From NCBI GenBank assembly GCA_947683425.1, contig CANTUQ010000159.1, positions 4,664,001 through 4,728,000 of the forward strand: a DNA stretch of 64,000 bases, in the 5' to 3' direction. This DNA is from Excoecaria cochinchinensis. Its lineage: Eukaryota; Streptophyta; Magnoliopsida; Malpighiales; Euphorbiaceae. The position numbers were made by a program, and so were the translations under genes. Positions 24,074 to 33,849 of the stretch are shown here, one piece after another (position 1 is the first letter of the stretch; each line of letters opens with the position of its first letter). The notes beneath the pieces are model-generated. The model was not told the DNA's origin. It searched no databases and saw only the letters and a list, made by a program, of their open reading frames with translations.

Positions 24074-24512
24074 TGTAACACCCCCTTCCGACATATCCCG
24101 TTGAAAGGGCATCGGCGGTTGCGCTACACGGAACGAAGCATAGATTCACACATCATAAGCATACAGAAAATACGAGGGAATTAAAACTTTTGAGGGCACA
24201 AGGTGATCATGCATTACAACGCACACATACACGAGCACTAAACGGAAGCATACTATCATGCAAACATGCATTCATTCAACGAAAGCATTCTTTAGGCAGA
24301 AGAGGTACAAAAAATAATCCCAAACGTTAATAATTAAAAACATTTACATAGCCCAAAAATTACATCAAGATCTTTATATCTATACATATACAAAACATTA
24401 CTGAATTACAAAATCCAAATTACATAAGCTGGAAACAAAAATACAGAACTTCTAATTCCTACGTGGCCGACCCTGCAGATGCGCGACTCGGACCGAACCA
24501 AACCTGCCACCT

Positions 24513-26008
24513 GCACGGGAAAAGAGCCCGTGCTAAGCGATAACGCTTAGTGGGGAAAACACATAGCAATAAGGACGACCATTCACAATGGTCGTCAAGG
24601 CATAACACATTAACAAATGGCATAAGCAATTATTCATAGCATACGGAATCACATGCTTGTACAAATATACCATGCATTCATAAGATTATATCCATAAAAA
24701 CGTACACATTACTAGAGTACTCATTTCATTGACAAAATCATGCAGTTACCACATTCATAATATCATATTAGTCGAACTAATACAAACAGAAGGTTATACA
24801 AAATACAAGTATTAACATGCAGAAGTACTTACGATCTCACACGCATGAACTTATCGAGGTATCAAGTATCAGTACCTTACCGTGCATAGTTACAAGAGAT
24901 AGTACACATGCAACTATCATGCCAAAGTACCCATACATTAACTGAAAATCCATTCACAATGCGACACAGTTACCATATAATAAAGTATCCAACTGTCATG
25001 TCAAGAACACTAACTATCTAAACATACATTTATCATGCCATAACACCCACACTAGCTGAACCCAAAGGAGGACGTCAAACACCGCACGTCCACTGCACAT
25101 CTATATCCCATAAAAATATCATGCTAAAGAACGTCAACACAAGACAATATGCCGAGAATAATACAATAGTTGAGACCAAAGGAACATATAGTCAAATATT
25201 ACATTCAGAGCATACACTAGTTGAAGATCAGATTCTTATACACTTACCGAAGCCGATCCACATGTATTGCACCCCAATTAATACCTATGTGATCATTCAT
25301 AGTCCAGATCGCCTTATTATGCATACTAATTCACATGCTACCATAATAGTTAATAGTACATAACCTCATTCATATACACATTAATTAATCATATCGATTT
25401 GTAACTCAAACTCACATTTGTATACATAATATTTCATATCCTTATAACCTAACTAGTCAGATACACATTCTCATACGCATAACATAATAAAATACGTTCA
25501 TGGCATTAAGGCGATTATGATCATAGTCATACACGTCTTAATTCCAGTACTTATCCACCATTGATGGTATACAGATACAGTCACAATACAGTATACTTAA
25601 ATACAGATACACAGATAAATATGCCCAATTCATATGTTTAGGTTATACCCAACCCATTCAGAGATTCATAAACACATTCGGATACAAATCCGATCCACAT
25701 GTCCAAAATCATACTCATACGAATATCACATTCTCTTGTTCATAATAGACAAAACAGATAGAATACCTGTTGACTCAAAATAGAGGATAACGAGTAATCT
25801 GACAATGCCTCGCTGGCACGAACGGGACCACCTTACGGGTACGAATCGAAGTAATCACATTAATTCTCATTCGAAACACTTTCACATTAGGGGATCTTAA
25901 TCAAGATCCAAACACATTAAAGGGTTCGCGAGGAACCAAATAGGGACCTGATCAGGGTCCAAACGTTCAAAGGGCTGCAGCTAACAAAACTCTATTAGGC
26001 ATGCCTAA
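24513..26008 (-). promoter_or_regulatory. conserved LTR hairpin array
   Basis: GCACGGG/CCCGTGC at 24513-24533, CTAAGCG/CGCTTAG at 24533-24550, a perfect 10-bp stem GACGACCATT/AATGGTCGTC at 24574-24596, GGATCTT/AAGATCC at 25892-25909, GGTTC/GAACC at 25923-25937, GGACC/GGTCC at 25944-25960 and TTAGGCATGCCTAA at 25995-26008. Confidence 0.82.
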
Positions 26009-26508
26009 CTATCCACTTTCTAGACTCTAGCAGGTCATGCATAAACGATTCACAATTCAAATCACATAGTACATATATATATATATCATCATACGTAGAC
26101 CAGAGTATGATAGGCAAATCAAAATCAAATATAATAAACCATATTATACCAGTAATTGACATAAATAGACTAAGTCATATATCAACATACAGAATCACAA
26201 AACATTTACTTACTTATACATAGGGTTCAAAGGCCAAAGCATAACAATGCATTCAGACATCAACCAAAGTATTCAAATAAATTTGGCATAGCATAATACT
26301 AATTACATGCTGAGTTCATAACTTAAAACATAAATAACTCATTCCACTATCAATTATAGCATTTCATAATTTAGCATAGCAAAACCATAGCATTTAAAAG
26401 ATGTGGGATACTAAAAATGGCACTAAATAACATTTGAAACCAATCATAATCGAAAGAGGAGTGAAAGCGAAGAAAATCAGAAATCTTCAAAATAGGGGAC
26501 AGTGGCGT

Positions 26509-26767
26509 TTTACACGGCGGTATGGGTAGTCCCTTACCGCCGTGTAAGACACCTTACACGGGTACCCACAGAGGCATTTCACACGGCGGTAAGGGAAAAC
26601 CCATACCCCCGTGTGAAACTCACAGCACAGATTTCACTTAAGGCAGTAGCGTTTTACACGGCGGTATGGGTAGTCCCTTACTGCCGTGTAAGACGACGGC
26701 CTTGCACTTTCTGATGAATATCCTTGATCCACACGGCGGTGAGCCATTCTCTTACCGCCGTGTGACC
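26509..26767. repeat. hairpin cluster, ACACGGCGGTA type
   Basis: Four imperfect 40-bp hairpin units at about 26509-26548, 26577-26615, 26651-26693 and 26729-26767, plus a half unit between the first two. Each has an arm close to TTTTACACGGCGGTA, a short spacer and the reverse complement. Unit 2 changes the arm to TTTCACACGG and its partner to CCGTGTGAAA, keeping the pairing. The cluster takes the place held by TGTCGCG palindromes in sister LTRs. Confidence 0.85.
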
Positions 26768-28018
26768 TCCAGAATTTCCAAAAATTGCAGAGTTCACTCC
26801 AGTTTCGAACCAAAAACCACACACATCAAAATCACACAGATCAAACCATAAAATCAATCCAAAACTTACCCTTTCCAGCTCTACCTTCGATCACCAAATG
26901 CAATAACATGCTTAATCATTCAATTAATCCAACTAAATAGAAACCACAAATTAGCAAAACTCATATATGCATAACTCACAAAATCACAATCTTAAACTCA
27001 CAAAGTAAATTCTAAACTCAACATATTCCAAACCTCATCTTATACAAACCATCTTTAAGCCTTCAAGCAACATGGGATTTTCCAGAATTTCCTTAACATA
27101 TAAAATCATAATTACACAAATTATTCCCAAACAAACCATGAATAAACTCATGACAAAGCACTCAAATTACTGGGAATCAAACATAGACACACACTCATGA
27201 TCCAAGAAGAACTAGGGTAGAGACAAAACATCCAAACTGAAACACAAATTACATAGCTCCCAAACCTGGAATTGAAGATCCAAAATCACAATCCTCTTCA
27301 AGCTTTAATCCTCAATCTTCCTTGCCCTTGAGCTTTCTCTTGCCACCCAAAACTTGCACAAACCAAAACCCAAAGAATTACTCTTCCTAAAACCCTAACT
27401 TAAACAAAAGTCAAGAATGAGAAGAGGAAGAACCCAAAACGCAGGAACCCTAAAACCCAAACACATACCTCTACAATCTTGTTTTCAAATCTCAATCAAA
27501 AGCACCTCTAAGCAAGCTCAAAGTCCGGCTAAAAGAGAAGGAGAGGGAAAATAAAGAATGGAGAAGAGAAGAAGAAGAGGAGGCGTGAGAGGAAGGGGAG
27601 AACGGGAACCAAAATTTCTGTGTTCCCTCTCTCTCCTCTCTCTCTCTCTCTTTTCTTCTTTTCTTCATTCAATGCCCACCAACCTTGCCACATGGCAAGT
27701 TCTCAATGGACCAAAATTCCACCTTTTGACTTCAAACACCAAGGCACCATACACTTACCTCACTTGATCATTTCTTAGGCAGATATTTTCCAACCTTGGC
27801 ACCACACACACAAACCACTAGATAATTGCCACAACCAAAACACCCTACAACCATACACCACATGCACACCAAATAATTCCCACACTTAACTTATTTAATA
27901 AATTACTTAGCAATTAAATTCTTATCACCCAAATTTCTCATGCACAAATTATCGAAATATCCTTCACTTACCCGACTTAGCTTGCCAAATCCGACTAGGC
28001 CTGATTTGGGGTGTGACA

Positions 28019-28985
28019 TATTATTTGATGATTTAATGGGTTTTATGGGTAAATTTAAATATGGTTATTATTACTGTGTGCTTAAATTGAATTAATAAAT
28101 AAGAATTTTAGGGGATTCTAATGGGTATGTATTCGGCCATGTAAAGAAAAAGGAAGAGGAAGTGAATCTTAAGGCTAAAGGTAAAGAAAATAAAGAGTGG
28201 AGCGTGGAGAAGAAGAATTTAAGGTTACTAGATGCACATTCTTATATTTTCCGTATAATTTGTTTATGTTTAAGTGTATGCTTGTATGTCAGATTGTGAA
28301 TTTGGCATGCATAAATCGATGTGAGCATGGAAATGTGATTTTTTAGGTTAGCAAAGGATGTTTGGCATAAACAAACATGAAAAGGACAAACTTTAGATTG
28401 TGAATCCAAGGGTGGCCGAATGATGTTCTAGGGTTAATTATGAATGACTTAGATGGTTAAATGAATTTAATGCATGGAAATGAAAATTAACTAAGTAATG
28501 AGTTTATAATAAATTGATGAGAATTTCTAGAAATTAATTGAATATATTTTAGGTTATGAACATATTATGGGCTAAATATTAATAATGGAAATTTTTAGGT
28601 TTAAATTGCAATAATAGTGCATTTGGCCTAGAAATAAATAATTACTAACATAGAATTTAGAAATTAGAAGAAGAAAAATAAAATGTGGACTAAACTAGGT
28701 AGTGGCGGAATTGGACAAGTTGTATAAAATGACAAAGTTGTAAATCGAATAGCATTCTCAAATTCATGACTCATTGTAAATTTGATATTGCTTAGCTGTA
28801 AATAAGAATAATTTGTATTGTCACTAACTTGATTTTAAGTGGTTGATTGAAGAAGTGGTAACGTGAAGAAGGAAAAAAAACGGATAACCGTGATTTTGAC
28901 CTAGGAGAACGAGGAACTATATATATATTTTTGTATCAATTTCACTTACGATCACTCAACTTATCACTTATTGCGCAAAAGTAAC
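28019..28985 (+). other. right piece of the older LTR-like sequence
   Basis: AT-rich sequence that joins 24073 once the solo LTR is removed. No open frame with a domain. It ends at the left arm of the inverted TRIM dimer. Confidence 0.4.
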
Positions 28986-30056
28986 TAATAAAGCCATTTC
29001 TGACCTTATCGGGAGGTACGCCGGGCACTGTACAATATTGTCCGCTTTGGGCCGGAGCCCTCACGGCTTTGTTTCTAGGGCTTTGCCCCAAAAGGCCTTG
29101 TACAGGTGAAGGGTGTCCATGGCCTTTATATGGCCTACTTCAACCACTTCAACAGCCGATGTGGGATTCATGATAGCATTGCTATGACTATTCCCCCTCC
29201 CGAAGAGGTCTTCAGGGCGTCTTCAGGCGCTGGCCACTTGTCGGGACTGGCCGCTTTGGGCGCTGCCGATCGGGCGCTGGCCCTCGTACCCCTCGTCTCT
29301 CAAGGAAAGCACCAAATGATAAAGCCATTTCTGACCTTATCGGGAGGTACGCCGGGCACTGTACAATATTGTCCGCTTTGGGCCGGAGCCCTCACGGCTT
29401 TGTTTCTAGGGCTTTGCCCCAAAAGGCCTTGTACAGGTGAAGGGTGTCCATGGCCTTTATATGGCCTACTTCAACCACTTCAACAGCCGATGTGGGATTC
29501 ATGATAGCATTGCTATCACTAAGTGATAGCAATGCTATCATGAATCCCACATCGGCTGTTGAAGTGGTTGAAGTAGGCCATATAAAGGCCATGGACACCC
29601 TTCACCTGTACAAGGCCTTTTGGGGCAAAGCCCCAGAAACAAAGCCGTGAGGGCTCCGGCCCAAAGCGGACAATATTGTACAGTGCCCGGCGTACCTCCC
29701 GATAAGGTCAGAAATGGCTTTATCATTTGGTGCTTTCGTTGAGAGACGAGGGGTACGAGGGCCAGCGCCCGATCGGCAGCGCCCAAAGCGGCCAGTCCCG
29801 ACAAGTGGCCAGCGCCTGAAGACGCCCTGAAGACCTCTTCGGGAGGGGGAATAGTGATAGCAATGCTATCATGAATCCCACATCGGCTGTTGAAGTGGTT
29901 GAAGTAGGCCATATAAAGGCCATGGACACCCTTCACCTGTACAAGGCCTTTTGGGGCAAAGCCCCAGAAACAAAGCCGTGAGGGCTCCGGCCCAAAGCGG
30001 ACAATATTGTACAGTGCCCGGCGTTCCTCCCGATAAAGTCAGAAATGGCTTTATCA
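28986..30056. mobile_element. head-to-head inverted dimer of a TRIM-like element
   Basis: A near-perfect palindrome with about 533-bp arms centred on base 29521. Each arm is a miniature LTR element: LTR of about 200 bp, interior of about 130 bp, LTR again. In the right arm (plus sense) the LTR runs TGATAGCAAT to GGCTTTATCA (29524-29725 and about 29855-30056). A TGGTGCTTTCGTTGAGAG primer-site-like sequence follows the first LTR, and a purine tract GGGAGGGGGAATAG precedes the second. The left arm is the same in reverse. The 5 bp between the two elements is CTAAG. Outer flanks (GTAAC left, AGAAT right) do not match it or each other. The arms differ at only a few positions (for example 29184, 29306, 30022, 30037). 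Long open frames on both strands are mirror images and not genes. Confidence 0.85.
29544..29590 (+). promoter_or_regulatory. USE-like box and TATA in the TRIM LTR
   Basis: ATCCCACATCG (29544-29554) equals the upstream sequence element of plant snRNA genes (RTCCCACATCG). TATAAAGG starts at 29581 after 26 bp. The mirror copy and the second LTRs carry the same pair. Confidence 0.55.
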
Positions 30057-30281
30057 AGAATTATAAATATAAAGGCTTACCTAAAATAGGGGAAGACAGT
30101 AAAGGCCAAAGAAGAAAGATCGAAACTTAAAATCCCAAAAGAAGAAAGCATATTTTCCTTGAGGTAGATAATTATCAAGGGTTCACTTCAATTGAAACGT
30201 AACTCTCATACACGTATGCATTGACTAATCATCTAGTTGTGCATATATAAAATGACATAGCATTTACTTCCCCACACTAAA
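30057..30281. other. unassigned remnant, left part
   Basis: AT-rich, no coding sequence. It is continuous with 32699-33010 after removal of the solo LTR. CTTCCCCACACT at 30267-30278 resembles a reversed Athila polypurine tract, so it may be an old Athila-type fragment. Confidence 0.3.
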
Positions 30282-30679
30282 TGTCACACCCCAACCTATA
30301 TCATGGATACTTCTACTCGTGATTAGAGATAGAAGGACCCAAGATAGATAGGAGTGTCACACCCCACTGGTACAAACATACAAACTTCACATACAGAATA
30401 ATATATCCAGCGTAAATAAAAACTTAAAAAGAAAGAAAAGGGATACAGAACAATAGGAACACTTTTATTAATATACAGAAATAGTTCTTTACATGTTACA
30501 TCAGATTACAAAAAGAACCAATTTACAAAAGCCCAACATACGTAATTCAAAAGGGCTAACAAAACATTATACTATTACAAAAGAAGGAAAGCCTAAACTA
30601 TAAAACTTCTGAACTCTAGTTGCGTTGGCCTTCCCGATGCGACACGCCCAGAACCCTCGTACCAAAACCTTCCACACCT

Positions 30680-31114
30680 GCACGGATAAACACCCGTGCT
30701 AAGCGAAATCGCTTAGTGGGGAAAAATACGGAATGCATGACCGCCACTCACAGTGACGGTAACAGAAAACACATGATGACAATACAATTATATATATATA
30801 TCATCATACATAGCCAATTCATTTATTTGCATTCTCATTCAGAAATCTTGCACAAAGGCACTCAATAACACCTGCTTAATCATAATGAGTGGATAACGAG
30901 TACACATAGATACTTGAGAGTATCGGTTCTATATAATAAACCCATAGATACCCAAAGGTATCAAACATTCTTTTTATTTTATTCCAAGTTGTTACACATA
31001 GAATCTTAAGAAAGATTCGACAGAAGGATCGCGAGGATCCAATCGGGGGACCTGATCAGGGTCCAAATCGTACACATGGCTGCAGCGGCACATAACTCTA
31101 TTAGGCATGCCTAA
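30680..31114 (-). promoter_or_regulatory. conserved LTR hairpin array with compensatory changes
   Basis: GCACGG/CCGTGC at 30680-30699, CTAAGCGA-type stem at 30699-30716, ACCGCCACT/AGTGACGGT at 30740-30760, GATACT/AGTATC at 30909-30924, GATACC/GGTATC at 30947-30962, GAATCTT/AAGATTC at 31001-31018, GGATC/GATCC at 31026-31040, GGACC/GGTCC at 31048-31064 and TTAGGCATGCCTAA at 31101-31114. Compared with 9172-10588, several stem positions changed on both sides. Confidence 0.85.
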
Positions 31115-31275
31115 CTATCCACTTATCCGACATTAGCAGGTTATGCAAAATATTATCACATTTTCATACATATAATTCATGTAAATAGATAGTCAAAGCT
31201 TTAATGAAAACTGCATGCAAAAGAAATTAAATCATTAAGCAAAAAGGAAAAGAAATGAAATTTGGAAGCTGCGTC

Positions 31276-31617
31276 TGTCGCGCTCGCGACGGTTGTCGCG
31301 ATTGCGACAGAGACCAAACACATCTCCCCGCCAAGTCTCGCGGTCGCGAGGGGACAAATGCATCACCCTCTGTCGCGCTCGCGACGGACGTCGCGCTCGC
31401 GACAGAAGACAATCTTCCCAATCTATCGCGCTCGCGACAGAGGGAAGTCCTGCATTCACTCGGAGGTTGAGCGCTCTGTCGCGCTCGCGACATACGTCGC
31501 GGTCGCGACAGAGAGTTCCCTATCGAGCTCTTGGCGCGACACTTCTCGCGCCGGCGCGAGGGTGGAAAGCTCCGCGCTCTGTCGCGCTCGCGACAATGTC
31601 GCGATCGCGACAGACAC
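31276..31617. repeat. GC palindrome cluster, TGTCGCG type (densest copy)
   Basis: About ten palindromes in 340 bp, several as doublets (31276-31313, 31368-31408, 31472-31513, 31577-31614) whose outer arms CTGTCGCG and CGCGACAG could pair. This is the best-preserved cluster in the window and consists largely of CpG dinucleotides. Confidence 0.9.
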
Positions 31618-32698
31618 GGGTTTTTCAACTCTTACGCCCAAAATCTGCAGAATTCTCACACAATTCACATCCAAACTTCCAAAATCGATTCCAAACCTCA
31701 AAATTTAGCAACACAAGCATCCACAACTCATAACATATTTAAAAGCCCAGCTTTATCACCATTTATCTCAATTAAATCAAATCAATTTCATGTCCAATTG
31801 CAAGAATTTCCAAAATAGCACATTTAACAATAATTTCAACATTCACATAATTTCTCACAAATCCTACAACAATACTCATTCTCCAGCATCTCATATCATA
31901 TTTACTTCAAATCCAATCATACATACACCACTCATGACTCTAATCCAAGCAATAACACAACTATTCAATTCAAATTACAAATATGTGTACAAAGACAAAA
32001 TTCCCAAACCTTCTCTCCTTAGCTCCTATTCGCGAGCTCCGCTCCCGCTAGCAACTTCCTTTCCTTTTGCCGGTCTAGGAGCCTCCTCTGAACCATAAAC
32101 CCACAATAAACAGGATCAATTCCACAATAACCCATATGTATACATATACAACTACCCAAACCTAGAGAAGAGGAAGAAGAAGAATCTAAAATACCCATAA
32201 CCCCAACTCACCTTTAAGCTTTAAATCCACAAGCCAAGCAACTCTAATTACTTCAAATGAAGAAAAGGGAGCAAGATCGGGCCAAGAAGAAGAAGAAAGA
32301 AGAAGAAAGAAGAAGAAAAGAGGAAATGGCGTGAGGAAGAGAGGATGATCGGGAAAACAAAAGGGAAAGGCTGATTTCTCTCTCTCTCACCAAACCCATA
32401 AATGCCCACTTATCCTCTTTGCCACATGTCACACTCTCCTTAAGCCACATGCCATCTAACACATCCTACTCCCATACTTGCCTATACACACTAAGCTAAC
32501 TCCTATTCACACATTTACTTCCATACACTCCCACATACTCTAGTCGAATTTCCTCTTCTCACTAATACACACACATGTACAATAAATAAATCCATAAATA
32601 AATAAATAAATAAATAATCCAATTTAACACATACATAAAAATACACACATATATACACGGACAGGCTCAAACTACTGGGGTGGTTTTGGGGTGTTACA

Positions 32699-33010
32699 CT
32701 AAATGGGTAGACTACAGGCCATAAAGTAAAAAAATAGGCACAAATAATTAAGAGTAAAATATAACGATAACAGATAGATAATAGCATTTGGTGGTCCTAA
32801 TTTAAAACCGGCCTTTGTATTGGGGAGCTTCATTGTCGTAGAAGTAGGGGCAGCAAGGAAAATCAATCCATCACTTCTCCAAAGCTAAATTCATACTCTT
32901 GTGAACCCACCATTATCATACTCAATTGCCATAGTCATATAAATTTTATATTGCATTAGTTTCATAATGGTTAATCCACTCAAAAATGTTAATTTTGTAT
33001 TAGAACATGA
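32699..33010. other. unassigned remnant, right part
   Basis: Continues 30057-30281. A short minus-strand coding-like stretch (about 32890-32780) has no recognised domain. It ends where an Athila-like LTR start appears at 33011. Confidence 0.25.
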
Positions 33011-33281
33011 TGTTTGACCTGCAAGTGTACAAATTAAGTAATAAAGTGGATACGAAAGTTATTGTCCCACAAAGATCAATTAATTAACATACAATTATCC
33101 TAGAATTATTTATGTTATATAAGAAACCAATGATATACTAGCCTTTTTTTTGGCGTAATCTAACTAAAATCTAAAATTAACTAATGCAGATTAGCTATAA
33201 ACTAATAAAGCAATCACAACTCAAAAAGATTAATTTAAAAATTAAAATTTTATTAAAATCATCTATTCTCCCTAAACTATT
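33011..33281 (-). mobile_element. Athila-like LTR remnant, left part
   Basis: The start TGTTTGACCTGCAAGTGTAC and a downstream ATTGTCCCACAAAGAT resemble the opening of the 3554 LTR (TGTTATGCTAAATCCGCAAA, ATTCCCACGAAGAT). It is cut at 33282 by a CACTA-like transposon and resumes at 39549. Confidence 0.5.
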
Positions 33282-33299
33282 CACTACCAAAAAAAACAA

Positions 33300-33560
33300 G
33301 GAATTAGCGACGGAAATTTCCGTCGCTAAAACGATCCATCGCTATTTCGGCTGTCGCAAGGAAATTCGCGACTAAAATACAAAATAGTTTCTAAAAATAG
33401 AGATGGAATAGCGACTGAAAAATCGTTGCTAATTAACCCCCAAAAGTGGTCGCCATTAGATTTAAAAAAATATTAGTGACGGATATTTTCGTCGCTAAAT
33501 TCAGTCACAAAATAATATTTTAGAATGCGACATAAAAAAATTTGCGACGGCAAAATCCGT
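33300..33560. repeat. CACTA left subterminal repeats
   Basis: At least five copies or half-copies of GCGACGG/CCGTCGC with intervening AT-rich spacers. In CACTA elements such repeats bind the transposase. Confidence 0.75.
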
Positions 33561-33579
33561 CGCTAATTTAATTTTAATA

Positions 33580-33625
33580 TTTATTATTACTATTACTATT
33601 ACTATTATTATTATTTGCAATTTAG

Positions 33626-33673
<48 letters not shown>

Positions 33674-33675
33674 AT
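33580..33675. repeat. ATT trinucleotide microsatellite
   Basis: Imperfect then perfect (ATT)n. It produces a poly-Asn open frame on the minus strand that is not a gene. Confidence 0.95.
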
Positions 33676-33849
33676 TCAAAATTTAATTTATATAAATAGC
33701 AATTCTCCAATATTATTGTTTTAAAAAATATAATATGATAAAAGTATATTAAATTCTATATTACTTAAAAAGTACTTAGAAAAATAAAAACTTAAAATCG
33801 CTTATCATACAAACTAACAATTCAATTGATGTTTTTCTTATATATCTTA

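Larger units (their letters stand above)
24074..28018 (-). mobile_element. solo LTR of the Tekay/LARD-like superfamily (3945 bp)
   Basis: Starts TGTAACACCCCC, ends GGGGTGTGACA, and is flanked by a perfect 5-bp duplication TATTA (24069-24073 and 28019-28023). No internal domain remains, so this is a solo LTR left by recombination between two LTRs. The donor-like GTATGT has its first G at the complement of 27468, and the acceptor-like GTGCAG ends at the complement of 24511. Its palindrome cluster is of the second sequence type (see 26509-26767). Confidence 0.93.
30282..32698 (-). mobile_element. solo LTR of the Tekay/LARD-like superfamily (2417 bp)
   Basis: TGTCACACCCC to GGGGTGTTACA with a perfect 5-bp duplication CTAAA (30277-30281 and 32699-32703). 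No interior. The donor-like GTGAGT begins at the complement of 32211 and the acceptor-like GTGCAG ends at the complement of 30678. This is the copy whose hairpins differ most in sequence while keeping base pairing. Overlapping Arg/Ser-rich and Ala-rich open frames at 31227-31733 come from its GC palindromes and are not genes. Confidence 0.93.

Noticed and set aside
29106..29936. Two 132-residue open frames of nearly identical protein sequence on opposite strands
   Set aside because: They are mirror images created by the inverted TRIM dimer and contain LTR, primer-site and polypurine-tract sequence, not a protein family.
31276..31617. Regularly repeated palindromes suggesting a CRISPR array
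   Set aside because: Spacing is irregular, the spacers are not unique sequences of uniform length, no cas genes exist, and the genome is a plant's.
31227..31733. Overlapping Arg/Ser-rich open frames of up to 148 residues, resembling RS-domain proteins
   Set aside because: They are translations of the CpG palindromes in several frames and both strands. The repeats avoid stop codons, so long frames arise by chance. The same effect is seen at 10867-11168, 15838-16238, 42657-43164 and 49895-50444.
33501..33710. Poly-asparagine open frame
   Set aside because: Produced by the ATT microsatellite at 33580-33675.
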